Source: Thermoplasmata archaeon
GTDB taxonomy: Archaea > Thermoplasmatota > Thermoplasmata > Lutacidiplasmatales > UBA184
NCBI GenBank assembly: GCA_021790425.1
Contig: JAJYEA010000011.1
Location: 1 to 43,477, forward strand
Length of the DNA stretch: 43,477 nucleotides
Direction of reading: 5' to 3'
Both the position numbers and the translations under genes were made by a program. Of the stretch, positions 6,855-15,276 are shown piece by piece (position 1 is the first letter of the stretch; every line of letters begins with the position of its first letter). The notes below the pieces were generated by a model. That model had not been told where the DNA came from, searched no databases, and worked only from the letters and a program-made list of their open reading frames with translations.

Positions 6855-8843
6855 TCACAGGTACTGAATGCGAGTGACAGTACAGGCGACCGCAAACGTA
6901 GAGCTGTTACCGTTTGCCGTTACTTGCACAGTCACATTCGTACCTGCCTTGCAACGCAAGAGAGCACGTGAAAACACCTGTGCATTGGACGTGGCATTTG
7001 CGGCCACCCCCTTAGAGCCTCCAGCCGAATCGGTGTAACTTGCGTCGTAGCTGATGGTCCCACTCGCGTAGGCGTACGGGCATATTTCTACCTCGATAGC
7101 GAGAAATTCATCATTCGCACTAACCGTATATATGGTAATGGGGGAAGGATCTGTGGCATTCAGATTGACTCTATCATCAACACCTACAATGATCGGTAGT
7201 CTGGTTTGACCCGAGAAGTTGGTGACGAGGGCAAAGTCTGGGATTCCACTCGTCGGCAGGCTCTTTGAAACCCAGAGTGGTACGGTTGGCGGTTGCCTGC
7301 TCACTCCCGAAGTCACGAGGTCAAGATTGCCGATGGTAATTGCAGGAAAGAAGACTGGCGTTGGACCACCAGTCTGGCCCTTGTTGTAGCTAAACCATGC
7401 TAATGTTGGGTTGGTGTAATTGCTGCTTTCCCAAAGCAGATTCACGATGTGCACTGCTACTGCGCTGTCATTCGCAACGTCAATGAGCGAGAGAGGTGCA
7501 GTGCCACCCGTGGGCCCGTTGGCGAAATGGTGCCAATAAAGAATAGTGAGACCATAGCCTTGATGGCTGATCAGGGGTGTGTTCGTTGAGGTGTAGCTGG
7601 TGTTAAGATGGTCAATGCTCAGGTGCTCAGCTGATGTTACAATGAGATTCTCAAATCCATCTATGTGAAGCCACATTGCGTGCATCTCCGCAGCATTCCC
7701 GATCTGGTCCCACTGCAAACCTACCGACCCAGTTGCTAAATTCCCGCCTATCCACATGCTACCAATGTTATAGAACGCATTGTCGAGCCATATTCCAGAG
7801 CCGTTAGGTGCATAGATTGCAATACCATCGACAAAACCCTTGATGTACTGGCTGTTTGCAGCACTTGAATTGGTCTTGATGGCGAAGTCCGTCCCGCTGT
7901 AGTTGATGTACACGCCGGCCGTATTGCCGGTTACCGCATTCGTATTCTGATTGGTAAGCACTCCGACCAGGCGTATTCCGCCGTATGCAGGAAGGTAGAT
8001 TGGCGAGGATGTGTTGAACAAGTTCCCTTTTCCAATAAGGTGAATCTCCTGGGCACCGCTATCGATAGCCTCTTGAATGCCACAAGTCGAAGTACCTGGC
8101 GTGTCTGGTCCAAAATCTGCACCATCGTTCATCAAGGCGGTCGCTGGGGTCGTGCTCTGCCCTATAGCCGAGACAGTAGCAGTGGGTCTCCCAGAAAGCT
8201 GTGTCCACGGGATCCGAAATGAAATCGCGATAGTCACCGTTACAAACGAGGTGCTGGCTGTTACGGTTCGTGTAGGGCTCACCGTAGCGCCGCCTGGGTT
8301 GATTTGATACTGGTAGCTCCCCCACGCGGTTACGTTTGTTGGGGCGGTAGGATAGCCAGAGATACCCGTCTGCCCACTTCCCCAAGACGAGAAAGTGGCG
8401 GATTGGTCCGCTCCAAGGAAGAGTACCAATTCCCCATCTATGCTTACCGAACTGTTGCCACTCTCAAGGGTACCAGAGCCATCAGTCGAACTGGAATTGT
8501 CCGGGCTGCCATCGTTCAAGACTTCAATTGCAACGATCTCGATGGGGGACGTGGACGACGAAGGGGTAACGGTTACGGTGAACGAGGACGAGGCAGAAAC
8601 CGGCGACATGCGCCGGAAAACCCAAAGCCACACTGAGCCTAGAGATCCCGATCTGAGAAGTTTCCATCCTCCACTCTGGGAGTCGGCAACTGTTGGATTC
8701 GATAGCGACGATCCGTACATCGCGACCTGCATGTACATGGCCGCTCCTTGAAGGACGGTCTGGGCGGGGGTAGTTAGACTGGTGGCTCCACTGCTTGATG
8801 CAGCCCCAGATATCGTTCCGACACTGGGAGGTATGTTCGCCAT
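6855..8843 (-). CDS. Tail-spike-like protein with beta-helix domain
   Basis: This 662-residue protein has no signal peptide or membrane helix. Residues 1-100 resemble domains common in phage structural proteins (Gly/Ser/Thr-rich strands, SQSGGWKLLRSGSLGSVWLW, then WVFRRMSPVSASSSFTVTV). From about residue 235, CGIQEAIDSGAQEIHLIGKG and IYLPAYGGIRLVG begin a pectate-lyase-3-like right-handed beta-helix that runs through many short strands to about residue 530. A small C-terminal beta domain ends in VTRIQYL, as receptor-binding or tail-fibre proteins often do. The start was chosen at ATG 8843 because a TATA box (8863-8872, - strand) lies 26 bases upstream; a TTG at 8864 would fall inside that box. 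No other virus genes are next to it. It is either a proviral remnant or a domesticated fibre; a cytoplasmic or non-classically exported role is possible. Confidence 0.5.
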   Translation of the reverse strand: MANIPPSVGTISGAASSSGATSLTTPAQTVLQGAAMYMQVAMYGSSLSNPTVADSQSGGWKLLRSGSLGSVWLWVFRRMSPVSASSSFTVTVTPSSSTSPIEIVAIEVLNDGSPDNSSSTDGSGTLESGNSSVSIDGELVLFLGADQSATFSSWGSGQTGISGYPTAPTNVTAWGSYQYQINPGGATVSPTRTVTASTSFVTVTIAISFRIPWTQLSGRPTATVSAIGQSTTPATALMNDGADFGPDTPGTSTCGIQEAIDSGAQEIHLIGKGNLFNTSSPIYLPAYGGIRLVGVLTNQNTNAVTGNTAGVYINYSGTDFAIKTNSSAANSQYIKGFVDGIAIYAPNGSGIWLDNAFYNIGSMWIGGNLATGSVGLQWDQIGNAAEMHAMWLHIDGFENLIVTSAEHLSIDHLNTSYTSTNTPLISHQGYGLTILYWHHFANGPTGGTAPLSLIDVANDSAVAVHIVNLLWESSNYTNPTLAWFSYNKGQTGGPTPVFFPAITIGNLDLVTSGVSRQPPTVPLWVSKSLPTSGIPDFALVTNFSGQTRLPIIVGVDDRVNLNATDPSPITIYTVSANDEFLAIEVEICPYAYASGTISYDASYTDSAGGSKGVAANATSNAQVFSRALLRCKAGTNVTVQVTANGNSSTFAVACTVTRIQYL

Positions 8844-8862
8844 GGCCTGTAGGAGGCTCGTC

Positions 8863-8872
8863 AATATTTATT
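8863..8872 (-). promoter_or_regulatory. TATA box of the tail-spike-like gene
   Basis: AATAAATATT on the - strand is centred about 25 bases before ATG 8843, giving a leaderless start. It sits exactly where the orphan membrane-protein tail on the + strand begins, so the promoter marks a recombination junction. Confidence 0.55.
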
Positions 8873-9081
8873 ATCTCGGCCTCCCTGGCTCAGAGGGCTA
8901 TGTCCTGATTGGCATGGTCATCGCGGCGGTAGCCGTAGTGGCGGTCGTGCTCCTGCTGAGGAAGAGGAGCCCGCCGCCACCGGCGAAGTCCATCCAGAAG
9001 GAGGAACACGAGACGGACAAGGATATGGAGAAAGATGAGGGAGAGAAAGAGACCTTATCGGAACCCGAAGAGAAAGAGTGA
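8872..9081 (+). pseudogene. Orphan C-terminal anchor of a surface protein
   Basis: The readable part is GLPGSEGYVLIGMVIAAV, followed by a run of valines and leucines ending in RKR, then PPPP and a highly charged Lys/Glu tail of about 35 residues. That is the membrane-anchor end of an archaeal surface protein: linker, one membrane helix, basic stop-transfer and cytoplasmic tail. No signal peptide or ectodomain precedes it. Upstream the frame runs into the 5' end of the oppositely oriented tail-spike-like gene. I read it as the remnant of a larger gene cut off when the neighbouring gene arrived. A short tail-anchored protein starting at an upstream ATG (8782 or 8830) cannot be excluded. Confidence 0.5.
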
Positions 9082-9303
9082 TCACCGACCAGAAGGGTGG
9101 GTTTGTTCCATGCGCACAACCCATCCGTTGCCCTCGCCAACGAGCAGCCCGACGGGTAATGCCAACGTTTTGAGCGGCGACGGGTTTTGGTCGCCCAAGG
9201 TAACCGAACTCGCGGGAGGCGTGAATCTGTCGCACCGCGTCTTTCTGTCCGCCAAGACACATCGCTTCGATGTATCGAGGCAATTGCCTGTCCTTCGGCA
9301 GGG

Positions 9304-10602
9304 TCAATTGGAGTGGTTGGAGATAGACGACGTCGGGGTCGGTCCTAGTCCCATTCTACCCCACGCTCGGACCTCGCTGCTGATGAGAAGGCTGAGGCTC
9401 AGAAGGAAGGTAATGGCCCCGGCTACTACGAAGGCCGCGAATAGGCCGAAGTAGACGATCAAGAGGCCGCCTGCCACAATTCCGGCCGGGATGAGGGAGT
9501 AGCCGACCGACTGGTTGATCGACAGGTATCGCCCCAGCATCCTGTCGGGCACCGTCCGCTGCACGACCGAGATGAAGGTGACGTTCACAAGGGCGCCTGC
9601 GAAGCCGTCAGCGAACATGCAGGCGAGAGCCAGAGGGAGCAGGGGGGCGAGAACGAGCAGGATGATCGGCAGACCGGAGAGAGCCCATGCGATCGGGACC
9701 GACAATCCCGGGGCGCGCTCCAAAGCCAGCCGGTGCGACAGAAGACCCCCCACAGCGGCGCCGACCGCGCTGGTGCCCAGAAGTATTCCATAAGTGGCCG
9801 GGCCCTGGTCGAGGTAGGTGGTGGAGTAGACCACTATGTAGAGGTTGTAGAAGGAGAAGAAATTGATGACCATGGTCGTGAGCGTCAGGAGCAGGAGCGC
9901 CCGCTGGGAGCGAAGGTAACGGAATCCCTCCGCCACGTCAGAGAGGAATGAAGGGTCCTCACTCTTGCCTTTCGAGTCGCCCGGCGCCGACTGCCTGTGG
10001 CGAGAGACAGATAGGAGGGTCACGCACAGCGCTGAGAAGGCGTAGGTGAGGCTATTGAAGATGAGACCAGAGCTCACACCGAGGAGGAGGATGAGCGCAC
10101 CCCCCAGCGGGCTCCCCACGAATTGCGCGACGGTGCCACCCGCTGTCAGTGCACCATTGGCTGCCGGGAGCTCGGCATCGGTCACTAGGGAGGGAAGAAG
10201 CGCGTCGGAAGCGGTCTCGAACAAGGTGCTGACGGCGGAAATCACCACGACCGTCGTCAGGAGGACCACGGTGTCGAAGCCCCAGAAGAGAATGTACACC
10301 GCCAGCGCGGCCAAGCTCGAAGCCCGAACGATATCCGCCGCGATCATGACCCGTCGACGGTCGTGACGATCCACGAAGGCTCCCGCCAGCACCCCAAGCA
10401 CCAGCATCGGGACGAACTCGACCACTCCCAGGGTGGCCAAGAGGAGCGTATCGTGGGTGGCCGCGTAGATGTACCAATCGAAGATGACGGTCATCACGAA
10501 GAACCCGGTGGCGGAGGTCGTGTTCCCAATCCACAGGTAACGGAAGTTCCGGTTCCGGAACAGGTTGGGTAGCGTAACTCCCGTCGGATCGACCTTCGGC
10601 AT
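9304..10602 (-). CDS. MFS transporter, DHA3-like
   Basis: A 432-residue integral membrane protein with about 12 hydrophobic segments in two sets of six. The major facilitator motif A is visible in the loop between helices 2 and 3 as LAGAFVDRHDRRRVM (around residues 73-88). The N-terminus, LPNLFRNRNFRYLWIGN, is typical of the drug/macrolide exporter branch (DHA3, MefA-like). It probably exports a hydrophobic compound in exchange for protons; the substrate cannot be told. ATG 10602 gives the expected N-terminal helix just before membrane segment 1. It stands alone, 246 bases downstream of the isoprenoid cluster on the same strand. It marks the start of the GC-rich core region. Confidence 0.82.
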   Translation of the reverse strand: MPKVDPTGVTLPNLFRNRNFRYLWIGNTTSATGFFVMTVIFDWYIYAATHDTLLLATLGVVEFVPMLVLGVLAGAFVDRHDRRRVMIAADIVRASSLAALAVYILFWGFDTVVLLTTVVVISAVSTLFETASDALLPSLVTDAELPAANGALTAGGTVAQFVGSPLGGALILLLGVSSGLIFNSLTYAFSALCVTLLSVSRHRQSAPGDSKGKSEDPSFLSDVAEGFRYLRSQRALLLLTLTTMVINFFSFYNLYIVVYSTTYLDQGPATYGILLGTSAVGAAVGGLLSHRLALERAPGLSVPIAWALSGLPIILLVLAPLLPLALACMFADGFAGALVNVTFISVVQRTVPDRMLGRYLSINQSVGYSLIPAGIVAGGLLIVYFGLFAAFVVAGAITFLLSLSLLISSEVRAWGRMGLGPTPTSSISNHSN

Positions 10603-10848
10603 GGGACTCCGAAGGCGTTTGGGAGGACGGCAAGGGCATTACGATTGTGGCCCCTTCTCGAAAAGCTTGTTCACTTCCCGCAAGGCCCACATGGGGATCA
10701 TGGTGGCTTGTCCTGTCGGGTCTGGAACGACTGGGAAAAGCCCGCTGGCACGAGGGCAGCAAGGCACATATCGCTCGGCTACGGCCCCAGACTTGGAATC
10801 GCCGCTCGCAGGAGGATCCCGTCCCCAGTCTTGTGCGGAGGCCGAGGA

Positions 10849-11637
10849 CTAAGCCAAGAGCAAGGTGATCGCCCGGTCCAGACCGGCGACGGCGGGATAC
10901 TGGGCCCGCTGCAGAGGATCGACCCAGGCGAGCTCGGAGTATCCCTTCGCGGCACGCAGGTCGCCACGGCTCGTACGGAACAGGTAGGCGTGAATGACGA
11001 ATCCTTGCCCGCCCTCCCGTGCGTATGCGACGGCCCCCTTCCCGACCGGGGACAAGTCCTCCCGTCGGAGTCCCAAGGCCGCCTCCACCACCTCGTACGC
11101 CTGAGCGACCGGATCCCGGTCCTCGAGGAGGCCGCTGATCCCGCCCCACTTCCCTTGGTACGTTCGAACCGTGCCGGGCTGCTTGAGCAGAAGCACCTGC
11201 CCTTTCTCGTTCTGCAGGAGGGAGGTGACCACGCGATTCTCCTCGACGTGAGGGATCTCGATGGAACCCTCCGCGCCATTGACGATGACCTCCTCTCCAT
11301 CGTGGAGCATCGCCACATCCACTCCGGAGACGCAAGGCAGGTTGGCGAGCACGGCGGCGCTTGCGACGATCGCATCCGCCGTTCCCACGACCATCGCGAG
11401 GGGGGCAGTCCCCCGCTTCGCGGCCCCGTACAGAACGTAGGGGCCGACCGTGCTCCCCCTGGCCTCGGGGAACACGAGAACCGTGCCCGTCACGCTCCGC
11501 CCGTTAAGCTCGCTCTGGGGATTCTCGACCTTGCCCGTGTTCGCATCCAATTCCCCCAGGAAGGAGAGCGGCGCGGTACTCTTCGCGACCTTTCCTCGAA
11601 CGATCCCATCCGAGACACGACGAGCGTGGATTCGCAC
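10849..11637 (-). CDS. Phosphomevalonate dehydratase small subunit fused to a degenerate Nudix domain
   Basis: Residues 8-128 are the swivel subunit of aconitase X (DUF126): TAPLSFLGELDANTGKVENP, LNGRSVTGTVLVFPEARGS and the GPYVLYGAAKRGTAPLAMVV segment. In archaea this subunit completes mevalonate-5-phosphate dehydratase, which makes trans-anhydromevalonate 5-phosphate. Residues 131-262 form a Nudix-type fold: VVTSLLQNEKGQVLLLKQPG, KWGGISGLLED, then AYEVVEAALGL. The Nudix box is spoiled, with Glu-Val in place of Arg-Glu and Ala-Ala in place of the two metal-binding glutamates. Family small subunits are normally about 130 residues, so the second half is an addition. GTG 11637 was chosen because TATA (11658-11664) lies 24 bases upstream. 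It lies 100 bases downstream of the large-subunit gene but has its own promoter. Confidence 0.85.
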   Translation of the reverse strand: MRIHARRVSDGIVRGKVAKSTAPLSFLGELDANTGKVENPQSELNGRSVTGTVLVFPEARGSTVGPYVLYGAAKRGTAPLAMVVGTADAIVASAAVLANLPCVSGVDVAMLHDGEEVIVNGAEGSIEIPHVEENRVVTSLLQNEKGQVLLLKQPGTVRTYQGKWGGISGLLEDRDPVAQAYEVVEAALGLRREDLSPVGKGAVAYAREGGQGFVIHAYLFRTSRGDLRAAKGYSELAWVDPLQRAQYPAVAGLDRAITLLLA

Positions 11638-11657
11638 GGCGATGCTACCCCCTCACT

Positions 11658-11664
11658 CTATATG
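11658..11664 (-). promoter_or_regulatory. TATA box of the small subunit-Nudix gene
   Basis: CATATAG on the - strand is centred 24 bases before GTG 11637, giving a leaderless GTG start separate from the large-subunit transcript. Confidence 0.55.
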
Positions 11665-11737
11665 AACCCACGCTGAAGCACGAGTTCGAAAACTTCCCAC
11701 GGAACCCGAGGACGGCACGCACGATGCCCGCCGCGGT

Positions 11738-12922
11738 TCACACGTACTTGCGGATGAGCTCCTCGGTGGTGCCGAAGACGACCCGCTGGCCGCTGAAGGA
11801 CTTCTTGGACGCGTAAAAGGCTGCTTTCGCCGAGTTGACGGCGATCACCGGGTACTCGGCTCCGAGGGGGGCCACCACCATGCAGGTGTCCTGCACGATC
11901 TTGATGCCCGCCTTCCTCAGGTAGCTCACGACATCCGGATTCGCCGCGATGACGCCGCGGCTGGTGAAGGCCCAGACCTCCGTCTTCGGCTTCGCGTTCT
12001 CCCCTCTCTTCCGAAGCACCTCCGCGAGGGTGTTCAACTCGCTCGCGGTACAGTGGGGGCATCCGATGGCCACTAGGTTGGGGGACTCGTCACCGCCCAG
12101 CGAATGCTCGAACTCGGCCAGCTCTCGAGCGTCCACGCTCAGGTGTTCCAACCTGCGCACATCCTGCCGCGACGCCTCGTGGGTGACCCCCTCGACGTGG
12201 AACATGGGGACCGAACCCCACGCGCTCATCGCGGCCCCCATCTCCTTCAGGGAATCGATGTTGGGGGCCACCCCTCGGACGTACGGGATACGGCTGCCCA
12301 GCTTCTTCCCGAGATAGGCACCGAGGACGGTGTAGCGGATCGGGTCCGGGGAGGGGCCCACGTCCACGACCAGGTCCGGGTGACGGCCCTCCGGTCGGTG
12401 AAGACCGTGGTCGGGGGTCTTCCCGAGGACGGCACTGGCTAGGGCGGTCGGTGCGCCTTCCCGGTTCGAGAAGGCACCCACCACGCTGTTGACATAGATG
12501 ACCGCCGAGCTCTCCGCCCAGGCCAGGTGGACTCCCGCAGGGGGGTCCCGTTCGATGGCGTAGGGGATGCAACTGAAGGAGGGCTCGGCGCCCATGGCGA
12601 GGAGGGAGCGCACGAGCCGCTCCTGCTTCCACCGGAAGTCGTCGTCGGCCCGGATGAGCCCCGGGCCCCCGACATCGTAACCGGCGGGGTTGACGGTGGT
12701 CGGCACGGAGAATCGCACCTCCTTGGCCGCGTCCTCCAGGAATTCGGTCCCGGGAAGGCCCATGGTCTTGAAGGAGACACCGGAAAGATGGGCGGACCAG
12801 ATGGGGATCAGCCGGCTCGCGTCGTTGAGCTCGCCGACGGTGACGAGGATCCGCATGAGCTCCCCGAGCCGGGGACCCTTCTCCCCCCGGAGGATGGACT
12901 CCTCTTCCTTCGTGAGCTGCAC
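11738..12922 (-). CDS. Phosphomevalonate dehydratase large subunit (aconitase X type)
   Basis: The 394-residue protein matches the aconitase X catalytic subunit (DUF521). Together with the swivel subunit it removes water from mevalonate 5-phosphate in the archaeal mevalonate route. Three cysteine sites suited to an iron-sulfur cluster are visible: Cys118 in PSFSCIPYAIERDP, Cys288/Cys291 in AIGCPHCTASEL, and Cys347 in IVQDTCMVVAPL. The N-terminus VQLTKEEESILRGEKGP is that of the family, so the GTG at 12922 is the best start; TATA (12948-12955) lies 29 bases upstream. A GTG at 12934 is less likely because it is too close to the box. The gene follows the decarboxylase gene on the same strand after 38 bases. 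Confidence 0.9.
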   Translation of the reverse strand: MQLTKEEESILRGEKGPRLGELMRILVTVGELNDASRLIPIWSAHLSGVSFKTMGLPGTEFLEDAAKEVRFSVPTTVNPAGYDVGGPGLIRADDDFRWKQERLVRSLLAMGAEPSFSCIPYAIERDPPAGVHLAWAESSAVIYVNSVVGAFSNREGAPTALASAVLGKTPDHGLHRPEGRHPDLVVDVGPSPDPIRYTVLGAYLGKKLGSRIPYVRGVAPNIDSLKEMGAAMSAWGSVPMFHVEGVTHEASRQDVRRLEHLSVDARELAEFEHSLGGDESPNLVAIGCPHCTASELNTLAEVLRKRGENAKPKTEVWAFTSRGVIAANPDVVSYLRKAGIKIVQDTCMVVAPLGAEYPVIAVNSAKAAFYASKKSFSGQRVVFGTTEELIRKYV

Positions 12923-12947
12923 GGCGTGTGGCACAGCCCGGGCGGGG

Positions 12948-12955
12948 CTATATAC
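12948..12955 (-). promoter_or_regulatory. TATA box of the dehydratase large-subunit gene
   Basis: GTATATAG on the - strand lies just after the decarboxylase stop (TAG, 12963-12961) and 29 bases before GTG 12922. It supports transcription of the dehydratase independently of the upstream genes. Confidence 0.55.
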
Positions 12956-12960
12956 CTGTC

Positions 12961-14260
12961 CTACGCGGAGGGCTTCCCCTCGGGGAAGCGCTCCCGGACG
13001 AACGGCTCCCGAGGAGCCTCGATCGGGAGGGTGGCATCGATCCCCCACTTGGTGGTGACCCCGTCCTTCGTGGCGCTCGGGTCGAGGCTCGAGCCGGTCG
13101 CCCCCGGGACCACGACCAGGCCCTTGTCGGCCTGGAACCGGGTGGCCACCGCCCACTCCACCTCCCGGTCATTGAAGATGTCGACATCCGCGTCCACCAC
13201 GGTGACGTGCTTCATGGAGCCATGGCCCGCGAAGGCGGCCATGATGGCATTCTTCCCGTCCCCATTGCGTCGCTTCTGGATGGAGACGACGCCGTTCAGC
13301 CAACCGCACCCCCCTTCCGTCAACCGGACGGCCCGGACCCCGGGCACCACGGAGCGCACGGCCCGCAGGATGAAGGGCTCCCTCGGGAGCCCCATCAGGA
13401 GCACGGTGCTCCTCGGACCCGGGCAGGATTGTGTGGAGCACCGGCTGCTCCACGGAGTGGATCCGGTCCACGCGGATCACCGGTTCGGTACGCACCGGGT
13501 CGTAGATGCCGAGGATGTCGAGGAACGGCCCTTCCTGGTCATCCTCCAGGGTGATGGCCCCTTCCATCACGATCTCGGCCTCGGCGGGAACACGGATGCC
13601 GCCCTCCACCTCGGCCACCGGCAAGGGTTGCCCGGTGACCCGCTGGCGGAGCGCGGAGGCCACCTCCATCTCATCGACGGCGTAGTCGGTCGAGCATGCC
13701 GCGGCCAGGAGCACCTCCGGCGGTGCCCCCACGATGATCGCTACGGGCAGCTCGTTCCCCTCCTTCCGTGCCTCGCGATACATGCGGTCGATATGCCGGG
13801 GGACGATCCGGGCCGGTCCCCCTCGGGGTCCCTTGACCCAGAGCCGGTGGTAGGAGAGGTTTCTCTTCCCCTTCCACGTGGCGGAGAAGATCGAGGAGGT
13901 CAGGTATTTTCCCGCGTCCTTGGGATAGCACTGGGGCACGGGCCACCGGGAGAGGTCGGGCTCGTGCACCTGGGCGCGCCATACGACCCCCTCCGTGACC
14001 AGCTTCGGGGCGAGCGGATGCTCCAAGGCGTGGAGCAGGAGGTCGGGCAGCTCTTCGATCTTGACCCTGAAGTACGCGGCCATCGTGGCCCGGTCGGGCC
14101 ACAGGTTGCCGACCGCCGTGGGTCCAGGGCGTCCCTGGAACCAGAGCGTGTGGGAAGGGTCCGAGACCAGCGCCCTCGTGAACCCCAGCTTGGGGTCGAC
14201 AGGGTCCTTCACGATCTTGACCCGGGGAAGGCTCGCCAGGTAGTCTCGCAGGGGGAACAT
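12961..14260 (-). pseudogene. UbiD-family decarboxylase (anhydromevalonate phosphate decarboxylase type), split by a frameshift
   Basis: UbiD enzymes use prenylated FMN; the archaeal mevalonate branch uses one to turn anhydromevalonate phosphate into isopentenyl phosphate. The N-terminal part runs from MFPLRDYLASLPRVKIVKD (ATG 14260; GTG 14290 possible) to [10 protein letters not shown]. The C-terminal part begins [17 protein letters not shown] in another frame and ends at TAG 12961. The family sequence runs straight across this point (LPG[13 protein letters not shown]). One extra base at 13405 (or 13406) explains the shift, and it is the centre of GAGCAC-G-GTGCTC. The catalytic region (EIVMEGAITLEDDQEGPF) and the [20 protein letters not shown] segment are intact. 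In a gene needed for isoprenoids, a sequence error is as likely as true loss. Its neighbours are mevalonate kinase upstream and the dehydratase downstream. Confidence 0.82.
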
Positions 14261-14331
14261 GGTACGGTCTGCAGTTACCCGCAGGGTCACTTAGCCGTTG
14301 CCGTCCGAGGGGGACGGGCCATCGACCGGTC

Positions 14332-15276
14332 TTACGGAAGCAAGCGGGTTCCCTGGGGCGAGCTTCCCACCACGAAGGGTATCCCCCCGGCGTCCGAGAA
14401 GAGCCGAGCCACCCGCTCCTCGTCTCCCCCCTGCGTCAGGGCCAGCAGGGAGCCGCCAAATCCGGCACCGGTGATCTTGACCCCGAGCACAGAACCGCGG
14501 ACGGCCGCGACCATCCTGTCCAGCGAGGGGTGACCGATCCCGAGTTCTACGAGGAGCTCGTGGTTGAGGTTCATCAAGCGTCCGACCTCCGCCCGGTCGG
14601 CCCGCTCCAGCGCACGGATCCCGTCCTCCGCGACGGCGGTGATCCGGTCCAGGAGGTGGGAGGTGTCGTCGCGCAGGCGAACGCCCACCTCATGCACGCG
14701 CGGTCCCGTGGACTTGGGGACCCCGCTGAAGGCCACGATCCACGTCCAGCCGGGGTCCCTCAGACGGTCGACCCTCCAAGGGCCCCGACCATGCATCGCG
14801 GGGACCTGCCACAATTCCGTCCCGTATCCCCTCCCTCCGATGGAGATCAGTCCGCCCGCGGTCACCGTGCTGGTGTCCGCCGGGCTCCCGGTGCGCTGCG
14901 CCTGATACTCGCACACGAAGCTGTTGCGGGCCAGCGCGGGGGCATCCTTGGGCTCCGCCGAGAGCGTGGTCAGGAAGGCGCTGATGAGGGCGGCAGAGGA
15001 TCCCATGCCAGAGCCCATGGGGACGGAGGAGCGCACCGTGATGTCGAGGCCGCGCAACCCCTCCATCCTCGCGGCTTCCTTGAGATAGGGATTGCGGTCG
15101 TAGGCATCCGGCGACCCGCCGAGCGTCATATCCTCCCGGGAGTAGGCGGTGGTCTCCACGGTGGTGAGAAGGTCGATCGCCAGCGCGACGGCCGGGCGCC
15201 CGTAGACGACCGAGTGCTCACCGAACAGGATGACCTTCCCGGGGGAGGTCGCCGATCGCTTCCAGAGCGGACCCAT
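14332..15276 (-). CDS. mvk: Mevalonate kinase
   Basis: A GHMP-family kinase that phosphorylates mevalonate on its 5-hydroxyl group. The 314-residue protein has all three motifs in order: SPGKVILFGEHSVVYGRPAV near the N-terminus, the ATP loop PMGSGMGSSAALISAF around residues 92-107, and KITGAGFGGSLLAL near the C-terminus. The length suits archaeal and bacterial type mevalonate kinases. ATG 15276 puts motif 1 eleven residues in. Upstream in-frame codons have no family sequence. It is the first gene of a - strand series with the decarboxylase and the two dehydratase subunits, which is strong support for the route through mevalonate 5-phosphate. I saw no clear TATA box. Confidence 0.93.
   Translation of the reverse strand: MGPLWKRSATSPGKVILFGEHSVVYGRPAVALAIDLLTTVETTAYSREDMTLGGSPDAYDRNPYLKEAARMEGLRGLDITVRSSVPMGSGMGSSAALISAFLTTLSAEPKDAPALARNSFVCEYQAQRTGSPADTSTVTAGGLISIGGRGYGTELWQVPAMHGRGPWRVDRLRDPGWTWIVAFSGVPKSTGPRVHEVGVRLRDDTSHLLDRITAVAEDGIRALERADRAEVGRLMNLNHELLVELGIGHPSLDRMVAAVRGSVLGVKITGAGFGGSLLALTQGGDEERVARLFSDAGGIPFVVGSSPQGTRLLP

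Noticed and set aside
9082-9303. Possible small gene left of the MFS transporter
   Set aside because: Short frames on both strands have no motifs or promoter; treated as intergenic.
10603-10848. Possible gene between the MFS transporter and the dehydratase-Nudix gene
   Set aside because: Frames here are short and unlike proteins; I see no RNA gene, repeat or clear promoter.
12527-14533. 668-codon + strand frame across the decarboxylase and dehydratase genes
   Set aside because: Antisense to three recognisable genes and without any protein motif.
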